Of a stretch of DNA of 64,000 nt, positions 62,601-64,000 are shown one piece after another. Position 1 is the first letter of the stretch, and each line of letters starts with the position of its first letter. A program made the translations under genes and the position numbers. Source of the stretch: Bolinopsis microptera (taxonomy: Eukaryota; Ctenophora; Tentaculata; Lobata; Bolinopsidae); contig NC_087075.1 in the NCBI RefSeq assembly GCF_026151205.1, forward strand, positions 7,704,858 through 7,768,857, written 5' to 3'. Below the pieces are notes generated by a model. The model saw only the letters and a program-made list of their open reading frames with translations. It was not told the DNA's origin and did not search any database.

Positions 62601-64000
62601 TGCATTGGGAGTTCATTCTTACTACTCACATGTGTATTTTAATAGTACTTTCAACATGACTATAATATTATTATAACAAATAGTTTGAGGTGAAAGCGCT
62701 ATACTAAGAGCAAGTGAAATTCAACTCATCACTTGACTGCATCTTGGCTTCTTGGAGAATTTATATTAAAAATTTGGTGAATTCATCACAACAATTTGGT
62801 GAATTTATCATAATATCGTAAGTAAAACTCACATCCAGAAGTTTAGAGAAGGCAGGTCTAGTAGTTCGTGTGTCACGTACGATCTCCAGGGTGTGGTTAA
62901 AGTTGTCTATATAGGAGGCATATGCGCTGAACAAGCCTGGCTTGTGGAACTGAAGAGGTGTTGTTGGTGACGTCATAATGTGGAACGTGACGTCATAATG
63001 TGGAAACTGGAAAGTGACGTCATAATGTCACCACTGACAAGGAATTTAGTCTATTTTGATGTTACCTGAGGTAAAACCCTCAGAAAGCAGAAACATTTAC
63101 CAATTGCAGGAGGATATCTCCAAGGAGCTGATGTCGTGACCAGGTCATACTTCTCCTTCTCAGCTGCTCGTAGAAAAACTCGTGGTGCACAGCTGAGGTA
63201 TGCACATTTTATTCACATTTTATCACATATTATCACATATTATCACATATTATCACATATTATCACAAATTATTATGCACATTTTATTGTTTAAAATTTT
63301 AAAATACGCTTTTGACGACGTCACACAATGACAATGAATTAGATTTACATTGATATTTATGCTAGAAGTCATAATCAAGGCTAAATATTGATGATTTTAA
63401 AAGTTTAAGATTTTAAAAGTTGCACCCAGTGTGTTAATGGAATGCGAGAACTTTGCAGAGTAACGAAGCAGTTAACTTTGCATTTTAGCAGGCACTAAAA
63501 TAGCAATAATTATTACTTACTATTATCTTACTATGTAATAATGTTACATAATTATTACTAACTTATTTCGGGAATTCTGAAGAATATCTCCTGCGCTTTT
63601 ACAGGGTCCAGCAGTGACTTGTGTGCTTGTGTGTGCTGTAGCGGCGTAGCGTACACCTGGTAATATATGAGTAATATAAGCATTATTTAAGTAAAATATG
63701 AGTAATATAAGCATTATTTAAGTAAAATATGATCAGTAAAGTATAACTAAAGTCTAAGATAATTACAATAACAACTAATAATAATAATACAACTATTAAA
63801 CTTTACTGCTGTGACCGGGATGGGTTGGAATTTGCCTTTAACGTTTAGTACTTAAATAACATTTACTGAAATATTTCAAGCATACTTAGTTATTTCAAGC
63901 GTACTTAGTTATGACTCATATAAATAATAAACCATAATCTCAGTAAATTTTAGACAGATCACAGGACTATTTCTCTATAAAAAGATAAAATCATTCGATC
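15234..64000 (-). CDS. ARHGEF17/ARHGEF10-like Rho guanine nucleotide exchange factor (5' end outside window)
   Basis: Thirty-four exons on the minus strand join in one frame with matching phases (3,942 nt; 1,313 residues plus stop). They are 63563-63656, 63101-63192, 62833-62949, 60315-60386, 59801-59884, 59488-59640, 58910-59007, 57653-57712, 48166-48253, 47807-47923, 46909-47027, 46564-46676, 45738-45868, 28930-29068, 28516-28693, 27979-28160, 27210-27304, 26539-26628, 26070-26315, 25384-25493, 25036-25152, 24723-24834, 24467-24573, 24134-24260, 23820-23891, 23471-23604, 22848-22909, 22505-22588, 21943-22091, 18408-18582, 18108-18197, 17692-17800, 16043-16121 and 15234-15380. Domain order is DH, PH, helical linker, disordered linker, WD40-like beta-propeller, as in ARHGEF17 and ARHGEF10. 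These proteins load GTP onto Rho-type GTPases, often RhoA, to control actomyosin. The propeller and the ExSxGxGxEDFR-like end support this class. The choice between the two paralogs is inference. The N-terminus and promoter lie beyond 64000. Confidence 0.9.
15617..16035. repeat. 11-bp minisatellite (TAACATAAAGT), about 37 copies
   Basis: Head-to-tail 11-bp units TTAACATAAAG with single-base variants (TTAGCATAAAG, GTAAGCATAAA, GTCAACATAAA). It lies in the last RhoGEF intron, only a few bases from the splice donor of exon 16043-16121. Confidence 0.9.
16514..17359 (+). CDS. Secreted protein of unknown family, single exon, nested antisense in a RhoGEF intron
   Basis: A 281-residue frame on the plus strand starts with a clear signal peptide (MRVLLLALLIAGPACS). 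I do not recognise the mature domain. It is rich in Gly, Asn and Asp and has four cysteines close together (FGCNPLTG, NCPLQLC). Notable segments are WNLGMNLNPADGHIMDY, GWVDDVFIGTY, GNHFGCNPLTGEELNPVWPH and YAIYVSQDATTFPGPGY. Composition and codon use look like a real gene. It lies wholly inside the intron between RhoGEF exons 17692-17800 and 16043-16121, on the opposite strand. The ATG follows an in-frame-free 5' region. A role outside the cell or in a secretory compartment is likely, but no function is proposed. Confidence 0.75.
   Translation: MRVLLLALLIAGPACSLTIERTEQVEIKTWNLGMNLNPADGHIMDYTRGWVDDVFIGTYAEALTKDYLNRLVWRQPASYMAIVRHQGGEVDAVKVFRFKEGGRSLRSRFQDMNPGREVVTEGGPVQESVSANAQNMADDPVFSVGGDLAFNWVYADNGHRIVLTGGHLSQVGSSDDNTHGLGNHFGCNPLTGEELNPVWPHEISNIQNCPLQLCKNTLVQGTDHGDNPGRFTSGPVYGNYAIYVSQDATTFPGPGYKLQPKVNVEQRFISFETEEGDISVA
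17861..18095. repeat. Intronic repeat array of E-box plus CRE motifs
   Basis: The sequence CACGTGACGTCA (E-box CACGTG overlapping CRE TGACGTCA), or a close variant, recurs about eight times within 230 bp, spaced by ACAACAAATAC or CATCAAGAAAC. It lies in the RhoGEF intron between exons 18108-18197 and 17692-17800. A further set lies at 18595-18665. Confidence 0.75.
19001..21229 (-). CDS. Secreted right-handed beta-helix protein, single exon, nested in a RhoGEF intron
   Basis: A 742-residue frame without introns. It has an N-terminal signal peptide (MIFLNAFIIVLAINSAS). Residues about 35-100 read GSWSKPFENVTDCV and then GTAEKPIVIRGYG with PTLDGT, the common opening of parallel beta-helix proteins such as polysaccharide-lyase-6-like enzymes. 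Repeated beta-helix turns follow (HVVLKNLDFFGTT, VTLENNLFEYNDW, DTYIRNTFRYNGESHGL, TTVARNWVHDSSEWGVRFDG, HVVLDNLAFDSL). The C-terminal 100 residues look like a beta-sandwich (VEFIGTVLAGGNIVYLKKKL, KYFWRVDAE). Many N-glycosylation sequons fit secretion. Family members bind or cleave polysaccharides outside the cell. The catalytic residues cannot be fixed by eye. It shares the strand of the host gene and lies between exons 21943-22091 and 18408-18582. Lack of introns in an intron-rich genome suggests transfer or retroposition. Confidence 0.85.
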   Translation of the reverse strand: MIFLNAFIIVLAINSASTAIFYADSNRNVSSARDGSWSKPFENVTDCVGSLKNPGDECHIREGIYREEIVVSGLKGTAEKPIVIRGYGKERPTLDGTVEISPENGEWQRDGEIYFGKINQTIWQLFFDDLMMTNARWPNANWSDKTVFDGRNHWAKTSSGSIRGKIINRGDSLKDSDKNMTGAMAVMNIGSWNTFVAPVELHTPGQNFFTYHDTFGKIHFQPKHSQYFIESKLDLLDVPEEWFFDKDTSMLHFIPPKGKNFSSGTKLRGKVQTYALTLSDSQHVVLKNLDFFGTTLKGTSTLTDTYIDQIRFDSLNFLYPCASKRMLLEKSVTECTNLMGRRGRLGRHKPTDIWGSFTFFNNTFHGADGPALSYEGSRVTLENNLFEYNDWTSANSLVGEGGHGTTQIFSIHDTYIRNTFRYNGESHGLRPGLQSYATLNRVVGQCWGHQANDGAGIQVTKNWQSQTTVARNWVHDSSEWGVRFDGQPPRVGDHGTLSQNVLFRVGSGGAQVKGDYHVVLDNLAFDSLDGDTRTFPECSLCVWKTVRANPIEINNHSTVVGNLADSANGGKVFKNGRKVRPISVWPLHGSNVTGNIVNTDIKSLLHDPDNYDFRPLHENITAGPYPYSTNLTTYWIPGRQLYKASSPVPPQHAHHVLASHRDALMWLNAHTCETHHVYLGTTKAGVLAADYASVEFIGTVLAGGNIVYLKKKLEVGVKYFWRVDAECGVDVIKGDVWEFITV
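21349..21643. repeat. Three tandem copies of a ~97-bp unit upstream of the beta-helix gene
   Basis: Copies begin near 21349, 21447 and 21543 with TTTAACGCGTTTCTGAGATA and continue through GCGAAAGATTAATATTATCA to CTTATGAGAATTCAA. They differ by a few bases. They begin about 120 bp upstream of the ATG of the beta-helix gene, so may hold promoter elements. Confidence 0.85.
23820..29068 (-). CDS. RhoGEF gene: long disordered linker exons
   Basis: Twelve exons encode about 520 residues of low-complexity, acidic and Ser/Thr/Pro/Gln-rich sequence between the helical linker and the propeller. Examples are QPQPSQPQPSSLEPPP, the acidic LLELDSEDEDD, and several YENxxE-like or YETPYE sequences that could be tyrosine-phosphorylation motifs. 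A basic stretch VIRRESSKRSINRG precedes the propeller. No folded domain is visible. The linker probably acts as a flexible, regulated spacer (inference). Confidence 0.8.
25501..25570. repeat. Two adjacent perfect palindromes
   Basis: AAGAAAGCTTATATATAAGCTTTCTT is one palindrome. Directly after it, GATCAGCTGAGAAGAAGTAT and its reverse complement form a perfect 42-bp palindrome centred on TATATA. They sit just upstream of RhoGEF exon 25384-25493, within the intron. Confidence 0.85.
25868..25924. repeat. Poly-G / poly-C hairpin
   Basis: A run of about 21-23 G is followed by GTCAAC, a 7-base loop, GTTGAC and a run of about 20 C. The whole is an inverted repeat that could form a very stable hairpin or G-quadruplex. 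Exact tract length is uncertain in such sequence. Confidence 0.8.
26655..26982. repeat. 12-bp minisatellite (GGGATTAGTTTG), about 26 copies
   Basis: The 12-bp unit is a multiple of three, so both strands stay open (NPQT repeats on minus, GISL repeats on plus). It lies in the intron between RhoGEF exons 27210-27304 and 26539-26628, so these open frames are not genes. Confidence 0.9.
28255..28497. repeat. 16-bp minisatellite (TAATTGATTAATCACT), about 15 copies
   Basis: Nearly exact tandem units of TTAATTGATTAATCAC in the RhoGEF intron between exons 28516-28693 and 27979-28160. It ends about 20 bp from the donor side of exon 28516. Confidence 0.9.
29507..30093 (-). repeat. 3' LTR (relative to element)
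   Basis: 587 bp. It differs from the other LTR by one base that I could see (AATTTGCGC here, AATTCGCGC in the other copy). It is preceded by the target duplicate AATA at 29503-29506. Confidence 0.95.
30094..30112 (-). other. Polypurine tract
   Basis: On the minus strand AAGGGGAGAAGGGAGAG lies directly upstream of the 3' LTR. This is the plus-strand DNA primer site of LTR elements. Confidence 0.85.
30462..31739 (-). CDS. Accessory ORF of the LTR element, GR-rich repeats
   Basis: A 425-residue frame lies between the env-like gene and the 3' LTR, a position with no gene in typical Gypsy elements. The N-terminus is acidic (SIIIIQEDWDELDVPSIMDE). It is followed by four GRGRGR boxes embedded in a roughly 33-residue unit repeated about three times (LGRGRGRTSEKVNEDSERM, then KKVLVKAGEKK). 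Next come three copies of an 18-residue unit (SPATLQRTTVAIGPARPV) and a conserved-looking 130-residue C-terminal domain rich in charged helices (DRVLRLQSLLFGALERRNG, MKIEQLIKLTERLMRMNDD). I do not recognise the family. GR boxes bind nucleic acid or chromatin in other proteins, so a nucleic-acid or chromatin-tethering role is conceivable (inference). A second ATG (MSDTES) may be the true start. Confidence 0.8.
   Translation of the reverse strand: MKYGIYNINPFSYPMSDTESIIIIQEDWDELDVPSIMDESFAIYDSEPPTFTGTGKEKKNKEKDPVSNQDRFADAEEQKVELEGRGKGQIKIQNSNKAIMGRGRGKATELEGGIKIQLGRGRGRTSEKVNEDSERMKKVLVKAGEKKIKLGRGRGRTSEKVNEDTERMKKVLVKAGEKKIKLGRGRGRTSEKVNEDSERMKKVLVKTGEKKTKLGRGRGRITENVKEVSSATLQRTTVAIGPARPVSPATLQRTTVAIGPARPVSPATLQPASVTIGPARPTKGAKITEFVRLPGPVILDPEIYKYVNNVACDLICEMNDRKTEKEPGEFVTIRDRVLRLQSLLFGALERRNGIRIENNGNKILEKQRYNLKAFCGPILDMTKELSDPKNWRPLPKIMKDMKIEQLIKLTERLMRMNDDLLYLRT
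32080..34114 (-). pseudogene. Env-like gene, downstream part, interrupted by a DNA transposon
   Basis: An open frame of about 675 codons runs from the transposon junction to TAG-type stop at 32080. It begins with a cysteine-spaced segment similar to PAN/apple modules. A furin-type site RRKR followed by a Gly-rich hydrophobic start lies about 110 residues in, then heptad-like helices, cysteines and sequons. A single transmembrane helix lies near residue 545 with a cytoplasmic tail of about 110 residues. This layout is that of a class-I-type, F-like retroelement envelope protein. There is no natural ATG at its upper end, because the start and signal peptide are on the other side of the inserted element (37669-37985). 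The target duplication leaves the two parts in the same frame, so the break is the insertion alone. Confidence 0.82.
34118..37665. mobile_element. DNA transposon with TTA target duplication and XPG/FEN-like gene (element 1)
   Basis: The 3,548-bp element has inverted repeats of about 380 bp (34118-34506 and 37288-37665), about 95% identical, with outer ends TAGTTAGGGCAAGA. A TTA trinucleotide flanks both sides (34115-34117 and 37666-37668). It sits within the env-like gene of the LTR element. Its single gene (minus) is decayed. No DDE or other known transposase motif is visible. The TTA duplication resembles that of PIF/Harbinger elements, but the end sequence and the protein do not match what I know of that superfamily. 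Confidence 0.85.
34601..37260 (-). pseudogene. Element 1 gene: XPG/FEN1-like nuclease family protein with C-terminal cysteine cluster, broken
   Basis: Successive minus-strand frames make one protein of about 850 residues, separated by at least five frameshifts or stops (near 36998, 36060, 35875, 35540, 35335). The N-terminal part reads MIITFDLPLWIKATRIVLE, then VVRVGGFHTLTSFLGCIGYI, SRTAALWVTYHNMI and SGGLTSGRMRNRESAHKLWV. It matches a very large uncharacterised animal family that I recall from cnidarian and mollusc genomes. The middle carries PIN/FEN-type acidic motifs: VIDGG, VIFDGYEPSTKDHEH, DADTLIV and EDTDI. A helix-hairpin-helix-like ISGCDSVSGLFGFSK follows, as in XPG/FEN1 nucleases. 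The C-terminus has paired cysteines (CCNC, CSCRKYGFNCLPACGRC) that probably bind zinc. The intact protein is likely a structure-specific nuclease (inference). Confidence 0.75.
37669..37985 (-). pseudogene. Env-like gene, 5' part with signal peptide
   Basis: The frame opens with an ATG at 37985 and a hydrophobic signal-like stretch (TVLVGFMLCC). About 105 residues are readable, with paired cysteines, until the transposon end, where a stop arises inside the inserted sequence. It is the amino-terminal part of the env-like gene whose remainder is at 32080-34114. No splice acceptor could be assigned with confidence. Confidence 0.75.
37986..38735. other. Spacer between pol and env-like gene
   Basis: About 750 bp of the LTR element with no open frame of note. 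It may hold the acceptor for a subgenomic env transcript. Confidence 0.5.
38736..43169 (-). CDS. pol: Pol polyprotein of the Gypsy-type element
   Basis: About 1,477 codons in the -1 frame relative to gag. It is open from the shift site at 43169 although the first ATG-like codon is further on. Order: aspartic protease (ALLDTGSSVNLIG, about residue 15-30 of the 1,445-residue part), reverse transcriptase with YVDD near residue 458, RNase H (FTDAS near 605), and integrase. The integrase has an HH-CC zinc module (HHSLEASGHLG...CATCEVC near 1,020) and a DDE core (YLSIDLIG, LLSDRGGN, GNGQCESYN). The C-terminal GPY/F-like module reads YSGPWEIVKV. The PR-RT-RH-IN order is that of Ty3/Gypsy (Metaviridae). 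The frame is intact, so the copy may be competent apart from the env insertion. Confidence 0.93.
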   Translation of the reverse strand, partial: LVSPSLDERGGDCGVPSEEDLDREGINLCEGHVYLNVAINSVGVKALLDTGSSVNLIGEKLAEKLGLSNQVTKGTFKLVGVTGAPLQTLGILHNVAVIVKNAVLKCDFIVTKMMNEACILGQTFLSRHHIIIDFKSKTVKNNEFVACLLEGTPSNITLQVRILHDTVVTGLDVLECTVNNLDTNQGTAEISGLYYIKPVEELWPLCTLFEECNPHPVLLVNGRVEIPIANESESAEIWLPKGSLIAHAVPAICSTKVVESQNPEKTNQEFKEKSDFDPVRVAKIIEALEISNNEELTESQKSIAKDLITEFADIFALDRSELGLTDLVYHEINLTTDVPVRAPYRRVPLHLREEAILELQNLLSNGLIEHSQSNYNTPALVIKAKNKIRIVLDFRQLNKVTSRSYATVPALNTITAGCHGATMFSSLDFKDGFLQIPLKPEHRKYTAFALPGIGFFQWRVLCLGLCSAPGSFQNMVDKTLAGLPARIASVYVDDVLSPALDFTSMVHNLRVIFARIRISRLRLNPAKTLLFRARLKFCGVILSKNGIEADSVKINALMHMRMPRTKKELRKVLGCFSWFRQHIKNFAQKAKGLTDCLKGDKFELTKAAETSIQLLKEAVCSPEVLIYPSPDLEMHVFTDASLQAIAGCIGHYIDGHFRPIAFSSKVLNDTERRWASYKREFYALWYHVTVVWRYYLLSSEFTCHVDMRSLTYDGFLKNTTQAILLRWLMDLSDYSFKLKYIQGKYLDVPDCLSRLPQDSQTLLSWWTDPESKVNMSSRESENETVHSTVATNKSATRSVMAICEMEPVCRPYVKRFSKSKVHCMETIFEEIEPIEKLEYTKPLPISTDTIEINMQLEIVSNKVKAASVVDNQQEMVPEYPNLIVSTQPVCIKVHSVTVNTCILATHEAYNVMQEDQESNTNVTPESILVQQPDNQQEDNTNHENELGSQPIHQPLGSFLNPLPAHVSKIIKKAQEVDNDFIEINRWLKLNKKPTEQLVRAGFGPTLLKCWLMFEHIRLSADGTVCYNYYLTNSKKFIELLYVPKGLRLDIIAAHHSLEASGHLGPMKTLFRLRAKYFFEGITAEVKQFCATCEVCFLNNHTYQRNAQAPLKLFPANRPGQYLSIDLIGEIHGPGRYRWILTMVDRFTRFVRAVPLINASSETIAQALMKHWFWVFGVPECLLSDRGGNLTTSHTIKMLYNLMSVFKLQTTSYHARGNGQCESYNKHLVVVLKKLVDNDPKQWFRKLDQAVFALNTSVCSTTGFSAYKLHMGREVRVPADLIYDTTTTEFYKSGGHLAAASYYEMREVFDLVRANNMAGQMRQKVAYDRKRKFHTTYKVGDHVLLWKPISPKLKDLRKFRNCYSGPWEIVKVISSWTYVVKNVNTMKEEVVHFDSLKFVPPNLRKENVNFKQLEVDSEEPVIEKAVDSDLYQTMFGTCTKPTVLDEDERPLDINEDDLNDAAQTRHGYFLRSTTRRAD
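43141..43175 (-). promoter_or_regulatory. Predicted -1 programmed ribosomal frameshift signal (gag-pol)
   Basis: The gag frame ends CCA AAA AAC TAG, giving the canonical slippery heptamer A AAA AAC (43169-43175) directly before the stop. After 8 nt a stem CCCTCTC-TTGAC-GAGAGGG (43141-43160) follows. A -1 slip enters the pol frame without a stop. Confidence 0.85.
43166..44626 (-). CDS. gag: Gag protein of the Gypsy-type element
   Basis: 486 residues. The N-terminal part (ADLGEQLNALNEEQKQAVRA) is helical. A retrotransposon-type capsid region follows (AYFDMYEPFRYIMSMNGQQ to AQFGQRLLELGKAGYAE). Two CCHC zinc knuckles of the nucleocapsid type read CFKCQEYGHYASNC and CYSCGRNGHFARNC. The C-terminal tail is Gln/Arg/Asn-rich. 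Gag packages the element RNA and forms the particle. It ends at TAG (43166-43168), just behind a -1 slip site. Confidence 0.92.
   Translation of the reverse strand: MSNLLKNSRLSQESNIMADLGEQLNALNEEQKQAVRAYATTHATTAVETAKLDFRAGVAGSRRPNTFDSSTTTIQAYFDMYEPFRYIMSMNGQQAVSTFLTYLDAKSLNLLVDKELTTEDDWDTFKAEVIKALSTPSVAVKARFEIKKATQFHDETVAQFGQRLLELGKAGYAENQIAARDSVLKDALSAGVLRDDLSMILINLSDQPFQELLAEAVKLDSSYQARQAIKAHDKVEVSVMKTELDTRETVDQDFLQAPLTVRYTGGERPQHNNWREPRNNRNVQCFKCQEYGHYASNCTSLTNSFIPSQTVQGSRGVSYESSSSRPLKCYSCGRNGHFARNCGFRTADGNRRQYQERQSINRNSQSFSRPDDYRQRGYNHTYEPRGRPLQNTSQGRQQQNMPLQDRAQQAYNIALERQQNKEQDHFRRPGSQNVGNGQSEASSSTTHRSAETLGHEQYNDQWSPHNLVNRQNAARFARTESTIPKN
44912..44938 (-). other. Primer-binding site
   Basis: On the minus strand TGGTGCTGCGACCAGGATT lies 3 bases inside the 5' LTR. 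It begins with TGG, as needed to pair with a tRNA CCA end. The complementary tRNA 3' end would be AATCCTGGTCGCAGCACCA; I cannot say which tRNA that is. Confidence 0.75.
44939..45525 (-). repeat. 5' LTR (relative to element)
   Basis: 587 bp, same ends as the other LTR, followed by the target duplicate AATA at 45526-45529. It carries the promoter of the element. It lies only about 210 bp from RhoGEF exon 45738-45868. Confidence 0.95.
45613..45685. mobile_element. 73-bp foldback MITE, TA duplication
   Basis: Ends CAGTAGAACCTCAATTTAC and the near reverse complement GGTAAATCGGGGTTTTACTG pair imperfectly and are flanked by TA. This fits a pogo/Tc1-type miniature element. A degenerate relative (TTTACCGCACAATTTGGCGA) lies at about 46040-46083. 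Confidence 0.65.
45738..48253 (-). CDS. RhoGEF gene: post-PH helical linker exons
   Basis: Five exons (48166-48253, 47807-47923, 46909-47027, 46564-46676 and 45738-45868). They begin with STGSTAEYQYLWDCLITDVE, then an acidic stretch, then a probable coiled-coil (LYLLEQIDGLRMQL, FDKLAEVQDKLKREIAERQ) and a basic-aromatic segment (HRFLFSSVAKRSTWSEDF). The last exon ends PHERLSVLLPVIKHM. Such helices between PH and propeller occur in ARHGEF17-like proteins. I do not assign a function. The next exon downstream (28930-29068) is 16.7 kb away because of the inserted LTR element. The splice acceptor of that next exon would be AAG instead of the usual CAG or TAG. Confidence 0.8.
46372..46515. repeat. 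Short nested inverted repeat beside an exon
   Basis: Outer arms TAGATGTGGATTCTGG / CCAGACTCCACATCTA and inner arms GACACGTGACAG / CTGTCACGTG. It lies 48 bp from RhoGEF exon 46564-46676. Confidence 0.65.
48975..50064 (-). pseudogene. Divergent 7TM receptor-like gene, copy A (frameshifted)
   Basis: Two minus-strand frames (50064-49516 and 49529-48975) align end to end with the intact copy at 55523-56665. The first has TM1 (FLGAVINILLLITIYV) to about TM4 and ends LMWFEKR-stop. The second restarts as GDGDKSAERWSKV and covers TM5-TM7 with the shared segment PEVFVQIRNYLGT. The shift is at an AAAA run near 49525. So this copy is either a recent pseudogene or has one sequencing error. The receptor class lacks DRY and NPxxY, so ligand and G-protein use cannot be predicted. 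Confidence 0.75.
50947..51120. repeat. Three tandem ~54-bp repeats at the 3' end of 7TM copy B
   Basis: Three near-identical units GACGCTGTTAAATAGTCTCC ... CTACGCCTCCATCTAGCAGC. The stop codon of copy B (51060-51062) lies in the array. Confidence 0.85.
51060..51408 (-). pseudogene. 7TM receptor-like gene, copy B, C-terminal fragment
   Basis: An open minus-strand frame from the transposon junction to TAG (51060-51062), about 115 codons. It corresponds to TM6-TM7 and the tail of the intact copy, including the shared PEVFVKIRNYLGTTTNFIYS and KTMKQTIRFM. Its amino-terminal part is at 54173-54942 on the other side of the 2.8-kb transposon. The TTA duplication accounts for the junction, and the frame is continuous when one duplicate is disregarded. 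Confidence 0.78.
51409..54172. mobile_element. Non-autonomous DNA transposon with ~1-kb inverted repeats (element 2)
   Basis: The 2,764-bp element is bounded by TTA (51406-51408 and 54173-54175). Its inverted repeats of about 1.0 kb (51409-52425 and 53166-54172) appear nearly identical. An identical 83-residue frame is found in each arm. The ends read TAGTAAGGGGAAAAGTGG, closely like element 1. The 740-bp centre has no convincing gene. It interrupts 7TM copy B. I infer that it is moved in trans by the same machinery as element 1. Confidence 0.85.
54173..54942 (-). pseudogene. 7TM receptor-like gene, copy B, N-terminal fragment
   Basis: A frame of about 256 codons from ATG at 54942 to the transposon junction. 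It has the shared ectodomain motif WHCLPGSALHTNTNYTFPNK, then TM1 (FSLLGAMINLFLLLAIYV) through TM5 (FCLIMVNSFVSFFGQAVSF) and stops within the intracellular loop after DNAIYNSI. The rest is at 51060-51408. Confidence 0.78.
55523..56665 (-). CDS. Divergent seven-transmembrane receptor-like protein, copy C (intact, 380 aa)
   Basis: An intact single-exon frame. A short ectodomain with WHCLPESALHTNTNYTFPNK is followed by seven hydrophobic segments: FLGAVINILFMLTIYV, IFYACICLANLVECANCILIF, FVRIGFFLPVYVIRLMYVVF, VYCVSIWILGALIGGF, ISFALVLINLVFHGAGMGVFF, LQLLTLLFFIELISHVYLALL and NFIYSYHCLGVLYGITICIIF. The basic tail ends GHEDTI. Size and topology fit a rhodopsin-like GPCR, but TM1 lacks GN, TM3 has no DRY (RLMYV stands there) and TM7 has no NPxxY. 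It is therefore a divergent, probably lineage-restricted family. Two broken paralogs lie directly downstream on the same strand, inside the same RhoGEF intron. Confidence 0.83.
   Translation of the reverse strand: MFVLADFWHCLPESALHTNTNYTFPNKFLPVIDQTCSFLGAVINILFMLTIYVRCRRLGTTPLSSIFYACICLANLVECANCILIFKSSEVGTTDGINYYLYISSGIEDTIHFVRIGFFLPVYVIRLMYVVFPTRFSAHSRPVIHWDKVYCVSIWILGALIGGFRAYARIKIQIQEDEGKGDNGGVMEKISFALVLINLVFHGAGMGVFFGTILYLIKIYCQFRPRPVDNPDCEECNRQGFQVIDRGNVIFSAVNPALQLLTLLFFIELISHVYLALLSFVTMKTYLSHDCYPEVLVQIRNYLGTPSNFIYSYHCLGVLYGITICIIFFSQNTMKQTVRFMCRVAGLLARFSVTKYRAKQRGESQTMPSFYSVIGHEDTI
57115..57637. repeat. G-rich minisatellite (GGGGGCATTAAGAG), about 35 copies
   Basis: Irregular 13-16-bp units GGGGGCATTAAGA run for about 520 bp in the intron directly next to RhoGEF exon 57653-57712. 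The G-runs make quadruplex formation plausible. Confidence 0.9.
57653..59007 (-). CDS. RhoGEF gene: PH-domain exons
   Basis: Exons 58910-59007 and 57653-57712 follow the DH domain directly. They read ERVMVVMSDVLLCLKPLSR and then FQKVIFLPSVENV. Strand pattern xVxVxMSDVLLCxK is the usual PH core (VFLFNDLLLxxK) that follows a DH domain and helps to position the GTPase or bind lipid. The PH part seems short, so part of it may lie in the following exons, or be divergent. The two exons are separated by a 1.2-kb intron full of minisatellite. Confidence 0.8.
57737..57900. repeat. 11-bp minisatellite (TCACTAAAGTG)
   Basis: About 14 tandem copies of GTCACTAAAGT, starting just after RhoGEF exon 57653-57712. 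A shorter copy of the array and its 3' flank (ACACATTATCCGATACATCA ...) recurs at 58354-58498. Confidence 0.88.
58006..58351. repeat. 345-bp dispersed repeat, copy 1
   Basis: Begins TACCAATATGTTGATCAGCA and ends CCCATAATATGATG. It appears essentially identical to 60923-61271. No inverted ends or coding frame are seen. Confidence 0.85.
58713..58909. other. Intron spacer, nothing seen
   Basis: AT-rich sequence with a short ACAAGACAAAAT-type repetition (about 58800-58862), no gene. Confidence 0.4.
59488..63656 (-). CDS. RhoGEF gene: DH (Dbl homology) domain exons
   Basis: Six exons encode the catalytic DH domain. Conserved region 1 reads AQEIFFRIPEITVHHEFFYE. It is followed by WSRHQLLGDILLQL, then SAYASYIDNFNHTLEIV and RPAF (region 2). 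Conserved region 3 reads MSLEDLLFLPVDHIPVYLEL and continues LLKELIKQT, DDPDYTYL. In most DH domains the region-3 motif is LxxLLxxPVQRIPRYxLLL. Here the QR of PVQRIPRY is replaced by DH and the RY by VY, a change at the GTPase-contacting helix worth checking. The IDNF..RPAF spacing is closest to ARHGEF17 in my recall of the family. Confidence 0.88.
60923..61271. repeat. 345-bp dispersed repeat, copy 2
   Basis: Same unit as 58006-58351 in the same orientation, about 2.9 kb away and in a different RhoGEF intron. The apparent identity points to recent duplication or transposition. Confidence 0.85.
61431..62602. mobile_element. Non-autonomous hAT-type element with internal minisatellite
   Basis: Ends CAGAGGCACATATTAGGTGCG are perfect inverted repeats (21 bp) and are flanked by the 8-bp duplication CATTGGGA (61423-61430 and 62603-62610), the hallmark of hAT elements. 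Subterminal regions on both sides are full of CCGCA / TGCGG repeats, a usual transposase-binding arrangement in hAT. The centre is a minisatellite (61645-62050). No transposase is present. It lies in the RhoGEF intron between DH-domain exons 62833-62949 and 60315-60386. Confidence 0.85.
61645..62050. repeat. GC-rich minisatellite inside the hAT-type element
   Basis: Units CCAGGCCCTTTCGGGACCGTGA alternate with CACGTGACCCAGTTACCACG in a higher-order repeat of about 120 bp, roughly three times. It is much richer in G+C than its surroundings. Confidence 0.85.
63657..64000. other. RhoGEF intron running off the window
   Basis: Upstream of exon 63563-63656 the sequence is AT-rich intron with a short duplicated unit (AAGTAAAATATGAGTAATAT). 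No further exon is seen before 64000. Confidence 0.6.
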
